Origin: Nocardia seriolae NBRC 15557
GTDB taxonomy: Bacteria; Actinomycetota; Actinomycetes; Mycobacteriales; Mycobacteriaceae
Direction: 5' to 3'
Assembly (NCBI RefSeq): GCF_007990715.1
Contig: NZ_BJWY01000015.1
Span: forward strand, 1-64,000
DNA: 64,000 nucleotides
The notes beneath the pieces were generated by a model that did no database searches, was not told where the DNA came from, and worked only from the letters and a program-made list of their open reading frames with translations. Position 1 is the stretch's first letter; every line of letters begins with the position of its first letter. Shown piece by piece: positions 26,579 through 34,983 of the stretch. Both the position numbers and the translations under genes were made by a program.

Positions 26579-27694
26579 ATGACGAACCCACCGCCGCGCC
26601 GGGTTTTGCTGGCTCCGGACAAATTCAAGGGCTCCCTCACCGCCGCGCAGGTGGCCGCCGCACTGGCCGCGGGGATCACCCGGGCCGCCCCCGGGACCAC
26701 GGTGCACCGAACTCCGGTCGCCGACGGCGGGGACGGCACGGTCGACGCCTTCGTGGCGGCGGGCTGGGAGCGGGTGGAGATCGAGAGCTACGGGCCGACG
26801 CTCGCACCGGTGACCACGTCCTACGCGGTGCGCGTGACGACGGCGGTGGTGGAGCTGGCGGCCGTCAGCGGAATCACGAAAATGCCTGGAGGGCAACCGG
26901 ATCCACTGCATTCCAGCACCTATGGCGTGGGCGACGTGATCGGCGACGCGCTCGACCGGGGTGCGCGCAATATCGTGATCGGGCTCGGCGGCAGCGCGTC
27001 CACCGACGGCGGTGCGGGCATGTTGCAGGCCCTCGGACTGCGCATCCTCGACGCGGAGGGCAATGAATTGCCCTGCGGCGGAGCGGCACTCGCGCGCGCG
27101 GTGCGCGTGGACCGGACCGATCTGCATCCGGGGCTGGCCGATGCCACGGTGGTCCTGGCCAGCGATGTGGACAATCCCCTGCTCGGTCCCAATGGCGCGG
27201 CCGCCGTCTACGGGCCGCAGAAGGGCGCCGATTCCGAGCAGCTCGCCACTCTCGAAGCGGCACTGAAGAATTGGGCCGCCGTGCTCGGACCCGAATGGGC
27301 CGACAAGCCGGGCGCGGGCGCGGCGGGCGGCACCGGATTCGGGGCGCTGGCGGCGCTGGGCGCGCGCATGCGCTCCGGCATCGAACTCGTCCTGGACCTG
27401 ATCGACTTCCGGGCCCAACTGGCCGACGCCGACCTGGTGATCACCGGGGAGGGCTCGCTCGACGAGCAGAGCCTGTCGGGCAAGGCCCCGCTCGGGGTGC
27501 TGGACGCGGCGCGCGCGGCCGGGGTGCCGGTGATCGCGGTCGCGGGCCGCATCGCGCTCACCCCCGAGCAGGTGCGCGCGGCCGGATTCGCCGGTGCGTA
27601 CGCGCTCTCCGATCTGGAACCCGCCCCGGCCCGCAGCATGGCCGACGCCGCCGCGCTGCTGGAGCGGATCGGCGCGCGGATAGCCGAAAACTAG
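26579..27694 (+). CDS. Glycerate kinase (GK1 family)
   Basis: 371 aa from ATG 26579. Conserved: LLAPDKFKGSLTAAQVA at the N-terminus, PVADGGDGTVDAF, IGLGGSASTDGGAGM, ASDVDNPLLGPNGAA and ITGEGSLDEQSLSGKAP, all typical of GlxK/GarK-type kinases that phosphorylate D-glycerate with ATP. The product enters glycolysis as 2- or 3-phosphoglycerate. No glyoxylate or galactarate genes lie nearby. CAGAAT ends 6 nt before the ATG, a possible leaderless promoter. Confidence 0.93.
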   Translation: MTNPPPRRVLLAPDKFKGSLTAAQVAAALAAGITRAAPGTTVHRTPVADGGDGTVDAFVAAGWERVEIESYGPTLAPVTTSYAVRVTTAVVELAAVSGITKMPGGQPDPLHSSTYGVGDVIGDALDRGARNIVIGLGGSASTDGGAGMLQALGLRILDAEGNELPCGGAALARAVRVDRTDLHPGLADATVVLASDVDNPLLGPNGAAAVYGPQKGADSEQLATLEAALKNWAAVLGPEWADKPGAGAAGGTGFGALAALGARMRSGIELVLDLIDFRAQLADADLVITGEGSLDEQSLSGKAPLGVLDAARAAGVPVIAVAGRIALTPEQVRAAGFAGAYALSDLEPAPARSMADAAALLERIGARIAEN

Positions 27695-27852
27695 CGGTCA
27701 CGCGCTTATTCGTTTCCGATCCGACGGCAATCCGCGCCCACCAGGGTGGCCTTGCGCGATCACGGGACGCACCGCGTCCGGTGGACCTGTGGTCTTCAGG
27801 TACGCGGGGAGGCGTGCCCGGTCGCGGCGGCGACACGGATCGGAAGTGAGTA

Positions 27853-28343
27853 GTGAACGTGGGATCGATCAGGGGATTTCGAGGGGGCCTGCGCGGGGTG
27901 TCCCGCACCGTGGGGATGGCCGGAATCGTCGTGCTGGTGGCCGCGGGGTGCGGCTCCAAGGGCGCGGGGCACACCGCCCAGACCGGGGACACGCTCAAAC
28001 TCGGTGCGTCGCTGTCCTTCTCGGGCGCGACCGTGCGGGAGGGTGTGCTCACCCGGGAGGGCTACGACCTGTGCATCGATCGGGTCAATGCCAAGGGCGG
28101 CGTGCAGGTCGGCGACAAGAAGCTGAAGCTCGACATCGACTACCAGGACGACACCTCCGTTCCCGACACCGCCGGTCAGATCGTGGACCGCTTCAATGAT
28201 CGCGGTGTGAAACTGCTGCTCGGTCCCTATGGCACCGCGCCCACCGGGGCGGCCATGCCGGTGGTGGAGCGCAACGGCCAGGTGATGGTGGACTCCGCGG
28301 GCGCGACCGCCGCGTACAGGACGCCTACCTGGGCATGGGCTGA
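27853..28343 (+). pseudogene. Deleted ABC operon: 5' part of a substrate-binding lipoprotein fused to the last codons of a LivF/LivG-type ATPase
   Basis: From GTG 27853 the first ~150 codons encode a periplasmic-binding-protein type 1 lipoprotein: lipobox VAAGCGSK, then LGASLSFSGA...GYDLCIDRVNAKGG and LLLGPYGTAPTGAAMPVVERNG, as in branched-chain amino-acid or urea binding proteins. Homology stops at DSAGA near 28300. In another frame the DNA then reads RRVQDAYLGMG and stops at 28341-28343, the usual C-terminus of LivG/LivF-type ATPases. The simplest reading is an internal deletion that removed the rest of the binding protein, the permeases and most of the ATPase(s). Confidence 0.75.
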
Positions 28344-28344
28344 G

Positions 28345-28734
28345 CTAGCTCGCGGGGGTGAGCGCGCGGCCGAGCACCCGGTCGCGATTGCGGTCGCCCC
28401 ACTCCTCCAGCGGCCGCAGCGCCGCGCTCAGGTCCCAGCCCAGCTCGGTGAGCGAATACTCCACGCGCGGTGGGATTTCCGGGTAGATCTCGCGGTGCAC
28501 GACGCCGCTGGCCTCCAGCTGCCGCAGGTTCTCGGCGAGCACCTTCTCGCTGACCCCGGTCAGTAGGCGGCGGATCTGCCCGAAGCGCTGCGGGCCCTCG
28601 GCCAGCACCCACATCAGGTGCATCTTCCATTTGCCGCCGACCACGTCGATGGCCACGGACATGCCGCACACCGCGTTGTTCATGGACCCAGTGTCCGTGG
28701 ACACCGTGTTATCCACATCACCGTCGGTATTCAT
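28345..28734 (-). CDS. HxlR-family transcriptional regulator
   Basis: 129 aa from ATG 28734, preceded by AGGAGGG. The winged-helix domain shows the family pattern VCGMSVAIDVVGGKWKMHLMWVL, RRLLTGVSEKVLAENLRQLE and REIYPEIPPRVEYSLTELG. One Cys (in VCGM) sits where HxlR/QorR-type proteins carry their redox- or electrophile-reactive Cys. It is divergent from an imine-reductase-like gene 138 bp away, the usual arrangement for an HxlR regulator and its target. Confidence 0.92.
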   Translation of the reverse strand: MNTDGDVDNTVSTDTGSMNNAVCGMSVAIDVVGGKWKMHLMWVLAEGPQRFGQIRRLLTGVSEKVLAENLRQLEASGVVHREIYPEIPPRVEYSLTELGWDLSAALRPLEEWGDRNRDRVLGRALTPAS

Positions 28735-28872
28735 CGTGCCCTCCTGACCGGATTTCGAACCTTCAGGTAAGCAACCGCACTCGAACGTGCGGTCTTCCCG
28801 AGGCTACCGATCGCGGACACCATCGAGATCAGCGCGCTGCTCCCCAACCACCCGAAATCGAAGGGCAACATC

Positions 28873-29748
28873 ATGTCTGAACCGCGTCGATCCGTCACCG
28901 TCATCGGCCTGGGCCCGATGGGCCGCGCGATGGTCAAAGCGTTCCTGGCCGCCGGGGTCGAGGTCACGGTGTGGAACCGCAGCCCCGAGAAGGCCGATGC
29001 CATGGCCGAGTCGGGTGCGAAGCGGGCCGGGACCGTGGCCGAGGCCCTCGACGCCAACGAGGTGATCGTCGTGAGCCTCACCCACTACGCGGCCATGTAC
29101 GACGTGCTCGAGCCGGTCGCGGATCGACTGCGCGGCAAGGTGATCGCGAACCTGTCCTCCGATTCTCCGGAGAACGCCCGCAAGGGCGCGGCCTCGGTGC
29201 GATCGTTCGGCGCGCGATTCCTTTCGGGCGGTTGCATGACCGTCTCCGACGATATCCTGCACCCCGCCTCGTACATCTTCTACAGTGGCCCACGCGAGGT
29301 CTTCGACGCGCACGCCGAGCTGCTGCGCCCGCTCAGCCCGCAGGAGTACCTGGGCGCGGACGACGGTCTGTCCCAGGTCTACTACCAGGCCCTGCTCACC
29401 ATCTTCCACTCGTGGATGCTGGCCCTGGACCAGGCTTTCGCGCTGATCGTCAACTCCGGCAACGAGATCGGTCATTTCCTGCCCTACGCGCTGCGCTCGC
29501 AGACCCCCTTCGCCGATTTCATGGCGAACTTCGCGGCCGCGGCCGAGGCGGGCGGCTGGGGCGACCTGGCCAACCTGCGCATGATGGACGCGGGTGCGCA
29601 GCATGTCATCGAGGCGAGCGAGGACGCGGGGGTCGATGCCTCGCTCGCGCACGCCGCGCAGGCCCTGTGGCGCAAGGCCATTGCCGCCTCCGAAACCGCA
29701 GGGGCCCCGGTACCGGTCTTTCGGATACTGAAAGGCACTGCGGCCTAA
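28873..29748 (+). CDS. NAD(P)-dependent oxidoreductase, imine reductase-like (6PGDH/HIBADH superfamily)
   Basis: 291 aa. The Rossmann motif VIGLGPMGRAM and the NADPH-type WNRSPEKA are at the N-terminus. The second, helical domain contains DDGLSQVYYQALLTIFHSW, close to bacterial imine reductases, and lacks the classical catalytic Lys of hydroxyisobutyrate dehydrogenase in the expected helix. It probably reduces a cyclic imine or a related C=N or C=O compound. Regulation by the divergent HxlR protein is likely. It ends in a 4-bp overlap with the convergent XRE gene. Confidence 0.87.
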   Translation: MSEPRRSVTVIGLGPMGRAMVKAFLAAGVEVTVWNRSPEKADAMAESGAKRAGTVAEALDANEVIVVSLTHYAAMYDVLEPVADRLRGKVIANLSSDSPENARKGAASVRSFGARFLSGGCMTVSDDILHPASYIFYSGPREVFDAHAELLRPLSPQEYLGADDGLSQVYYQALLTIFHSWMLALDQAFALIVNSGNEIGHFLPYALRSQTPFADFMANFAAAAEAGGWGDLANLRMMDAGAQHVIEASEDAGVDASLAHAAQALWRKAIAASETAGAPVPVFRILKGTAA

Positions 29749-29981
29749 GCGGTTTCCGATCCGATGCGCGGGAACGGTGCGGTGGAGAAGATGGTCTCCA
29801 CCGACACCTCGAAATACTGCGCGAGCCGCAGCGCCAGATGCAGGCTCGGGCTGTACTCCCCGCGCTCCAGGTACCCGACGGTCTGGTAGTGCACGCCCAG
29901 TGCCTCGGCCAGCTCCCGGCGCGAGATGCCGCGCTCGGCGCGGAGCATGGCGATCCGGTTGTAGATGAGCTCAGTAGGCAC
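29745..29981 (-). CDS. XRE-type regulator of the adjacent ABC exporter
   Basis: 78 aa from GTG 29981, overlapping the permease gene's end by 11 bp. An almost pure helix-turn-helix: YNRIAMLRAERGISRRELAE in the first half, then ALGVHYQTVGYLERGEYSPS and a tail VSVETIFSTAPFPRIG. This compact form is the common small XRE regulator co-transcribed with ABC-2 exporters or DUF2178-type membrane proteins. It probably represses the operon through the palindrome near 31778. Confidence 0.85.
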   Translation of the reverse strand: MPTELIYNRIAMLRAERGISRRELAEALGVHYQTVGYLERGEYSPSLHLALRLAQYFEVSVETIFSTAPFPRIGSETA

Positions 29982-30822
29982 GCTGCATGGCCCTCTCGCG
30001 CCGCGCCGCCACCGAGGACCCGGATTCCCGCCGCGCCATGCGGCGCAACACGATCGGGGCCAGCACGAAGCCCAGCACCGCCCAGGCGCCCAGCACCGCA
30101 ACGGTTTCCAGGTGCCGCCACGAGTGGGTCAGCTCCACCACGGCCGCGCTGTCGGGCAGCATGGCCGAGCGCATGCCCAGGCCCAGCCAGTAGATCGGAA
30201 AGACCTGCGCCACCGCCTGCAACCAGCCGGGCAGGCCGGTGATCGGGTAGAAGATTCCGGAGATCGCCACCACACCCATGATGGGGAACGACACGAAGCC
30301 GATGCTGCGCGGGCTGTCGAAGACCGAGCCCACCACCGCGCCCAGCGGCAGGCAGGCCAGCAGGCCGAGCGCCAGCACGCCGATCAGGGTGGCCCACGCG
30401 CCGACGCTGTCCAGGCGCACCCCGCCGATGGCGATCAGCCCGAAGCCGAGGATCAGCGCCACCTGCACCAGGGTGGTTCCGGAGACCGCGACCACCTTGC
30501 CGATCAGATAGCCCAGCATGCCGTTGGGAGTCGCCTTGGCGCGCAACAGGGTGCCGTCCTCGCGGTCGATGGCCAGGCCCTGGGCCACCCCGAACATGCC
30601 GGTGAACGCCACGATCATGCCGAGCACGCTGGGCAGCGCCAGCGCGCCGAGCCCGACCCCGGTGCCCTGGAAGTTGCCGTGCCGCATGAAGAACACCGCG
30701 ACCACGGTGGCCACCGGCCAGAAGAACTGCGAGAAGACGTCCATCCCATTGGTGAGGGTCTGGATCAGCTCGATGTGGCCGCGCCGGAAACCGGCCTTGA
30801 CCGCGACGGTGGTCGGATTCAT
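29971..30822 (-). CDS. ABC-2 type permease
   Basis: 283 aa, six membrane helices. The middle shows AFTGMFGVAQGLAIDREDGTL and later ISGIFYPITGLPGWLQAVAQ in separate parts, the ABC-2 membrane family pattern. ATG 30822 overlaps the preceding ATPase stop (ATGA 30819-30822) once the apparent frameshift in that gene is corrected. It forms an exporter with that ATPase; the cargo is unknown. Confidence 0.9.
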   Translation of the reverse strand: MNPTTVAVKAGFRRGHIELIQTLTNGMDVFSQFFWPVATVVAVFFMRHGNFQGTGVGLGALALPSVLGMIVAFTGMFGVAQGLAIDREDGTLLRAKATPNGMLGYLIGKVVAVSGTTLVQVALILGFGLIAIGGVRLDSVGAWATLIGVLALGLLACLPLGAVVGSVFDSPRSIGFVSFPIMGVVAISGIFYPITGLPGWLQAVAQVFPIYWLGLGMRSAMLPDSAAVVELTHSWRHLETVAVLGAWAVLGFVLAPIVLRRMARRESGSSVAARRERAMQRAY

Positions 30823-31747
30823 CGGGCAACCTCCTCGAGACTGTGCAATTCGGTGTCCCCCGGCCGGATTCGAACCGCTGCACCAGGGTCATATAGGTGT
30901 CCTCGAGCGAGGCCCGCCGCACCTCGAGCTCGGCCACGGACTCGCCGAACTGCTGGAAGAGCTCGTAGACGAACTTGGTGGACTCGGTGGTGGTGTGCAC
31001 GAAGCGCTGGCCGTCGCGGGTCCACTTCACCTCGGCCTCACCGGCGATGCGGCGGGAGAGCTGATCGGCGGAACCGTCGGCGATGATGCGCCCGCCCGCG
31101 AGGATCAGGATGCGGTCCGCCAGCTTCTCGGCCTCGTCCAGATCGTGGGTGGTGAGCAGGATGGTGGTGTGGTCGTCGTCGGCCAGGCGGTGCACCAGAT
31201 CGTGGAATTCGCGGCGTGCCTGCGGATCGAAGCCCGCGGTCGGCTCGTCCAGGAACAGCAGTTCGGGACGGCCGACAATGCCGATGGCCACGTCCAGGCG
31301 CCGGCGCTGACCGCCGGACAGCGTCATCACCTTGGCGTCGGCGTGCTCGGTGAGCCCGACCGCGGCGATGAGTTCTTCGGTGTGCCAAGGCCGTTGGATG
31401 GTCGCGGTGGAGTACGGCGCGTAGAACATGCCCAGGTAGTCGAGCAGTTCGCGGACCCGCCACTTGCCGTGGTCGCGCCAGGATTGCAGCACCACGCCCA
31501 GCCGCGCCCGCCACGCCTCGTCCCCGTGCGCGGGGTCGGCGCCCAGCACCTCGATCCGTCCGGCCGAGCGCATGCGGAAGCCCTCGAGGATCTCGATGGT
31601 GGTGGTCTTGCCCGCGCCGTTCGGGCCGAGCAGGGCGACCACCTCGCCGCGATGCGCCTGGAAGGTGACGTCCTTCAAGACATCGCGGGTGCCGTAGCGC
31701 ATGCGCAAGTTCTCGACGTCCAGCACGACGCCTTCGTCCACCGACAT
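30819..31747 (-). CDS. ABC transporter ATP-binding protein with an apparent one-base deletion near the 3' end
   Basis: ATG 31747 has the strong site GGAGGGGAA upstream. Walker A GPNGAGKTT, signature LSGGQRRR, and Walker B LLFLDEPTAGFD are intact over residues 1-240. Near the end the frame reads RFESGRGTPNC and runs on into nonsense for hundreds of codons. One extra G in the G5 run at 30857-30861 would give SGRGDTELHSLEEVAR and a stop at 30819 overlapping the permease ATG, as expected for the family. The gene is therefore either recently frameshifted or misread in that run. If real, the long aberrant tail should still leave the ATPase core intact. Confidence 0.85.
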
Positions 31748-31777
31748 GATTCCCCTCCGTAGTAGAAGACGGATCAT

Positions 31778-31811
31778 ATGTAGCATACCTACTACATTCT
31801 GACGGGTTCAA
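31778..31811 (-). promoter_or_regulatory. Promoter and palindromic operator of the ABC/XRE operon
   Basis: On the minus strand TTGAAC (31811-31806) and TATGCT (31787-31782) are 18 nt apart, a good -35/-10 pair. ATGTAG (31778-31783) and CTACAT (31792-31797) form a 6-bp inverted repeat with an 8-nt centre lying over the -10. The XRE protein encoded at the end of the operon is the likely ligand. Confidence 0.6.
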
Positions 31812-31829
31812 GCTATTGACCGAGGCATG

Positions 31830-31862
31830 AAAAAGGGCCCGGCTCGAAATGAGCCGGGCCCT
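31830..31862 (-). terminator. Rho-independent terminator of aroQ
   Basis: A 12-bp perfect stem (31834-31845 with 31851-31862), a 5-nt loop and, in the minus direction, a run of five T. It lies 15 nt after the aroQ stop codon. Confidence 0.9.
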
Positions 31863-31876
31863 GCTGGTCAGCGGTT

Positions 31877-32314
31877 TCAGCGCGTGCAGAGGAACTCGAT
31901 CGCCGCCGCGTAGCCCTGGATCCCCATCCCCGCGATCACCGCGGTGGCGATGGGGGAGACGTAGGAGTGGTGCCGGAACTCCTCGCGGGCATGCACATTG
32001 CTGATGTGCACCTCGACGATCGGCACCTCGGGGATGACCAGCGCGTCCCTCAGCGCCACCGAGGTGTGGGTGAGCCCGCCCGGGTTGACGACGATGCCGG
32101 ACTCCATGCCCCGCGCGGCGTGGATCCGGTCGATCAGCGCCCCTTCGTGATTGGACTGGAACGCCACGATCTCCCGATCGAACCGGGCCGCGGTCTTGCG
32201 GCACAGTTCGACCACGTCGTCGAGGGTGTCCGCCCCGTACACCTCGGGCTGACGGGTGCCGAGCATGTTCAGGTTCGGGCCATTGAGCACCAGAATCGGA
32301 CCGATCGCAGCCAT
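31877..32314 (-). CDS. aroQ: Type II 3-dehydroquinate dehydratase
   Basis: 145 aa, standard for the dodecameric type II enzyme. [17 protein letters not shown] carries the catalytic loop Arg and Tyr, followed by [29 protein letters not shown] and [15 protein letters not shown] with the active-site His. It dehydrates 3-dehydroquinate in the shikimate pathway. No other aro gene is adjacent. TAGAGT ends 6 nt before ATG 32314, suggesting a leaderless message. Confidence 0.96.
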   Translation of the reverse strand: MAAIGPILVLNGPNLNMLGTRQPEVYGADTLDDVVELCRKTAARFDREIVAFQSNHEGALIDRIHAARGMESGIVVNPGGLTHTSVALRDALVIPEVPIVEVHISNVHAREEFRHHSYVSPIATAVIAGMGIQGYAAAIEFLCTR

Positions 32315-32354
32315 GGGCTCACTCTACGGCCACAGACCTCGCGGTCCCCTCTGG

Positions 32355-32951
32355 CTAGAGGCCTTGCGGTCCTTCCGAGCGCAGGTCGTCGACTTTGCGC
32401 ATGGCCGAGCGCAATTCCTCGAGCCATTCCTCGGCGTGCTTGCCGGCCAGCTTGACCGTCCAGGCCAGCGCGTCGGAGCGGGAGCGGGCCACGCCGGAGT
32501 CGACCAGCGTGTCGAGCACCTTGCGTTCGGGCTGGCGCAGCCGGGTCATGACCGGAACGGCCAGGTGGGTGAACATGATTCGCTCGCCGTTGACCGTGAC
32601 ACCCCAGGCCACATTGCGGCCGTAGCGGCCCTGCGCCTCCTGGGCGATCTGCATGCGGGCGGGGCGGGTGGTCTCCCGGAAGCGGGCGATGACGCCCTCG
32701 CGGGTGGCCTGCGGAATCGTGGCCGGGGCGGCGTCGGCGGGCGCGTCTGCGGCGGGTTCGGCTGTCGGGAGGGGAAGTTCACCGACCACGACGATCTCGT
32801 CGCGATCGATCTCGAGGGTTGCGGGACCGGCGAACCAGTCGGCTGGCAATCGTCCAGCGAACCAGTCGGTGGCATCCGAGACGTCGGGCAGGTCGGCCTG
32901 TTGCCAGCCGCCGGTGCGCCCGAAACCGTGTCCGCGTTGTCCGTGTCTCAT
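32355..32951 (-). CDS. Conserved actinobacterial hypothetical protein
   Basis: 198 aa from ATG 32951 (GTG 32966 possible). An N-terminal Gly/His/Arg-rich tip (MRHGQRGHGFGRTGG) is followed by DATDWFAGRLPADWF and EIDRDEIVVVGELPLP, then an Ala/Pro linker. The C-terminal region (VLDTLVDSGVARSRSDALAW and following helices) resembles a ribbon-helix-helix-type dimerisation segment. The layout is familiar from many actinobacteria, but I know no function. The palindrome at 32979-32998 just upstream suggests it controls its own expression or is tightly regulated. Confidence 0.8.
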   Translation of the reverse strand: MRHGQRGHGFGRTGGWQQADLPDVSDATDWFAGRLPADWFAGPATLEIDRDEIVVVGELPLPTAEPAADAPADAAPATIPQATREGVIARFRETTRPARMQIAQEAQGRYGRNVAWGVTVNGERIMFTHLAVPVMTRLRQPERKVLDTLVDSGVARSRSDALAWTVKLAGKHAEEWLEELRSAMRKVDDLRSEGPQGL

Positions 32952-32978
32952 GTTGGTCACTCTCACTTACGGCATGGA

Positions 32979-32998
32979 GTTGTAATACTGATTACAAC
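32979..32998. promoter_or_regulatory. Perfect palindrome in the promoter of the conserved hypothetical gene
   Basis: GTTGTAAT (32979-32986) and ATTACAAC (32991-32998) are exact inverted repeats with a 4-nt centre, 28 bp upstream of ATG 32951 and in a locally A/T-rich stretch. It has the form of a dimeric repressor operator. The rest of the 32999-33288 gap shows only a short GGTCA-CTGC-TGACC repeat (33153-33166) and no gene. Confidence 0.7.
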
Positions 32999-33288
32999 GT
33001 TACTTCTTTTCGGCGCATGTGGATTCCGCTCTGGGAGAACGGGGTTCGCCGGGTTCGCCCCGAATGCTCCGGAGGGCTGTCATCAGTGAGAACCGAACAG
33101 TCTGGAGCGTCTCGAGTACGCCAGCGCCGTAACCGACCGGTGATCATGTAAGTGGTCACTGCTGACCGATTTCGGCACTATGGTGGTGCTCAGAACAAGC
33201 ACGCCTGGTGGAAAGGCAGAACCGCGGGCGGTCGGCGCGCGGTACCGTGGACCTGTTGCTGATGTGGCCAGAGTGAAGAGTGGGCGAT

Positions 33289-34968
33289 ATGGATGTGTGG
33301 GGATCCCGCCGCTTCCGGGTACGGGGTGCGATCGCACTCGCGGGCGTGGCTGCCGTCGCGATCGCGATGGGGTCATGTGGATTTCGGGAGCGGGCGACGG
33401 GTGCGGAAGCGGTGGTCGAACGGTTCGCAACGCTGCTCGACAAGAAGGACTACGACGGGGCGTCGCGACTGACTTCCTATCCGGCGGGGGCTTCGGCAAC
33501 GCTGAAGCAAGTTTTCGAGGGCCTCGATCCCGGCAAGCCTGACTGCCGCATGACCCAATACATCGGACTGGACGGTACGACTGGCCTCTTCTCCATGACC
33601 GGTGCCTGGAACTTCGGCGAGAAGCGGGACTGGAAGTACGACCTCCAGGGCACGGTGCGCAAACTCAGTGTGGGCTGGCGCATCTCGTGGGATCCCGCCC
33701 TGGTCATGCCCCAGCTCGACGCCAAACGCAGCGCCAAACTGGTGCGCACCTCCGCCACGCCGTCACCCCGGGTGAACGACATCGTCGGGCAGCCGCTCAT
33801 GACCGAGCAGACCATCAATGTGGTCAAGCTGGACCCGGCCAAGATCACCGACCCGGTCGCCTCCACCAACGCACTGGCCACCGCCATCGCACCGGTCGCG
33901 CCGCTCATCGACGGACCGGCACTGATGCAACAGCTCTCGGCCTCGCAGGGCAAGCCCATCGTCGCGGTCAACCTGCGCGACGGCGACTTCAATATCCTCG
34001 AGCCGCGCATGGCTCCGATCCCGGGCGTGGTGCTGGAGAAGCAGCCCAAGCTCATCTCCGCCGATCGCCGCATCTGGTCGCCCATGCTGGACGCGCTCAC
34101 CAAGGTGTGGCTGGACAATCGGGATCAGCACTCCGGCTGGGGCGTTCAGCTCTTCGAGCCCGACGGCAAATTCGTCACCCAGCTGGCCGGGGAACAGGGC
34201 CCGCCCGGACCCGACATTCCCTCCACCATGGACCAGCGTCTGCAGCGCGCGGCCGAGGACGCCGTGGTGAGCACCGGTTCGCCGACCTCCATCGTGGCCA
34301 TCCAGCCCTCCAGTGGGGCCCTGGTCGCGGTGGCGCAGAACAGCCAGGCCAGTGAGCGCGGCAATATCGCCTTCACCGGGCAGTACCCGGTCGGCGGCAT
34401 GATCGAGCTCTTCAAGAATGTCGCCGCGGTCACCAAACACAAAGCGCCGCAGGATGTCTCGGTCGGCGACGCGGCGGACGCGGCCAGCCTGCTCGGCATC
34501 GGCATCGACTTCAAGGTGCCCGGCCTGGACGAGACCACCGGGCGGCTGCCCACCGGCAAGAACGCCGCCGAGAACGTGGGCCGCGGCAATGCCGCCGACT
34601 CGCTGCTGGCCAGCCCGTGGGGCATGGCCATCGCGGCGGCCGCCATCGCCAACGGCCAGGTGCCCAAGCCCATGATCACCATCGGCCAGCCCGCCACCGT
34701 CGAGGCCGACCTGGCCGCGCTGCCCGGCGAGGCCACCGACCGGCTGCGCGCCATGCTGCGCGACGGCGTCGGCGCGCCGGAACTGGCCGCTCTCAACCGG
34801 TATCGCGACGTCCAGGCCTTCGGCGCCACCACCGGCAACAGTGGCTGGCTCATCGCCACCATGGGCGACCTGGCCTTCGCCATCCACATCGACGATCCCG
34901 ACAGCGGCGACCTCACCGCCCGCGTGGCGGCGCGCCTGCTCCAGTCCCTGGCCTCGCCCGGCGACTAG
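33289..34968 (+). CDS. PBP-like lipoprotein (NTF2-like plus transpeptidase fold) lacking catalytic motifs
   Basis: 559 aa from ATG 33289. A signal peptide ends in a lipobox-like AMGSC (Cys30), then an NTF2-like domain (VVERFATLLDKKDYDGASRL), a dimerisation-type domain, and a transpeptidase-like domain (QRAAEDAV...SIVAIQPSSGALVAVAQN) as in Rv2864c/PbpLipo. The expected SxxK reads QYPVGGMIELFK with no Ser in place, and the KTG-type strand reads FGATTGNSGW. I see no SxN equivalent. It is probably a non-catalytic relative that binds or scaffolds peptidoglycan enzymes. This may also explain tolerance of many Ala/Gly substitutions. Confidence 0.8.
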   Translation: MDVWGSRRFRVRGAIALAGVAAVAIAMGSCGFRERATGAEAVVERFATLLDKKDYDGASRLTSYPAGASATLKQVFEGLDPGKPDCRMTQYIGLDGTTGLFSMTGAWNFGEKRDWKYDLQGTVRKLSVGWRISWDPALVMPQLDAKRSAKLVRTSATPSPRVNDIVGQPLMTEQTINVVKLDPAKITDPVASTNALATAIAPVAPLIDGPALMQQLSASQGKPIVAVNLRDGDFNILEPRMAPIPGVVLEKQPKLISADRRIWSPMLDALTKVWLDNRDQHSGWGVQLFEPDGKFVTQLAGEQGPPGPDIPSTMDQRLQRAAEDAVVSTGSPTSIVAIQPSSGALVAVAQNSQASERGNIAFTGQYPVGGMIELFKNVAAVTKHKAPQDVSVGDAADAASLLGIGIDFKVPGLDETTGRLPTGKNAAENVGRGNAADSLLASPWGMAIAAAAIANGQVPKPMITIGQPATVEADLAALPGEATDRLRAMLRDGVGAPELAALNRYRDVQAFGATTGNSGWLIATMGDLAFAIHIDDPDSGDLTARVAARLLQSLASPGD

Positions 34969-34983
34969 CGGGCGCGGGAATCG

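Noticed and set aside
29606-30818. Continuation of the ABC ATPase frame through the permease and XRE genes
   Set aside because: Translation is low-complexity Arg/Gly/Pro-rich and overlaps a well-formed permease in another frame, so it is a result of the one-base shift at 30857-30861.
30850-30872. tRNA-like GGATTCGAACC sequence
   Set aside because: It lies in the coding end of the ABC ATPase. No acceptor stem or anticodon arm can be folded around it.
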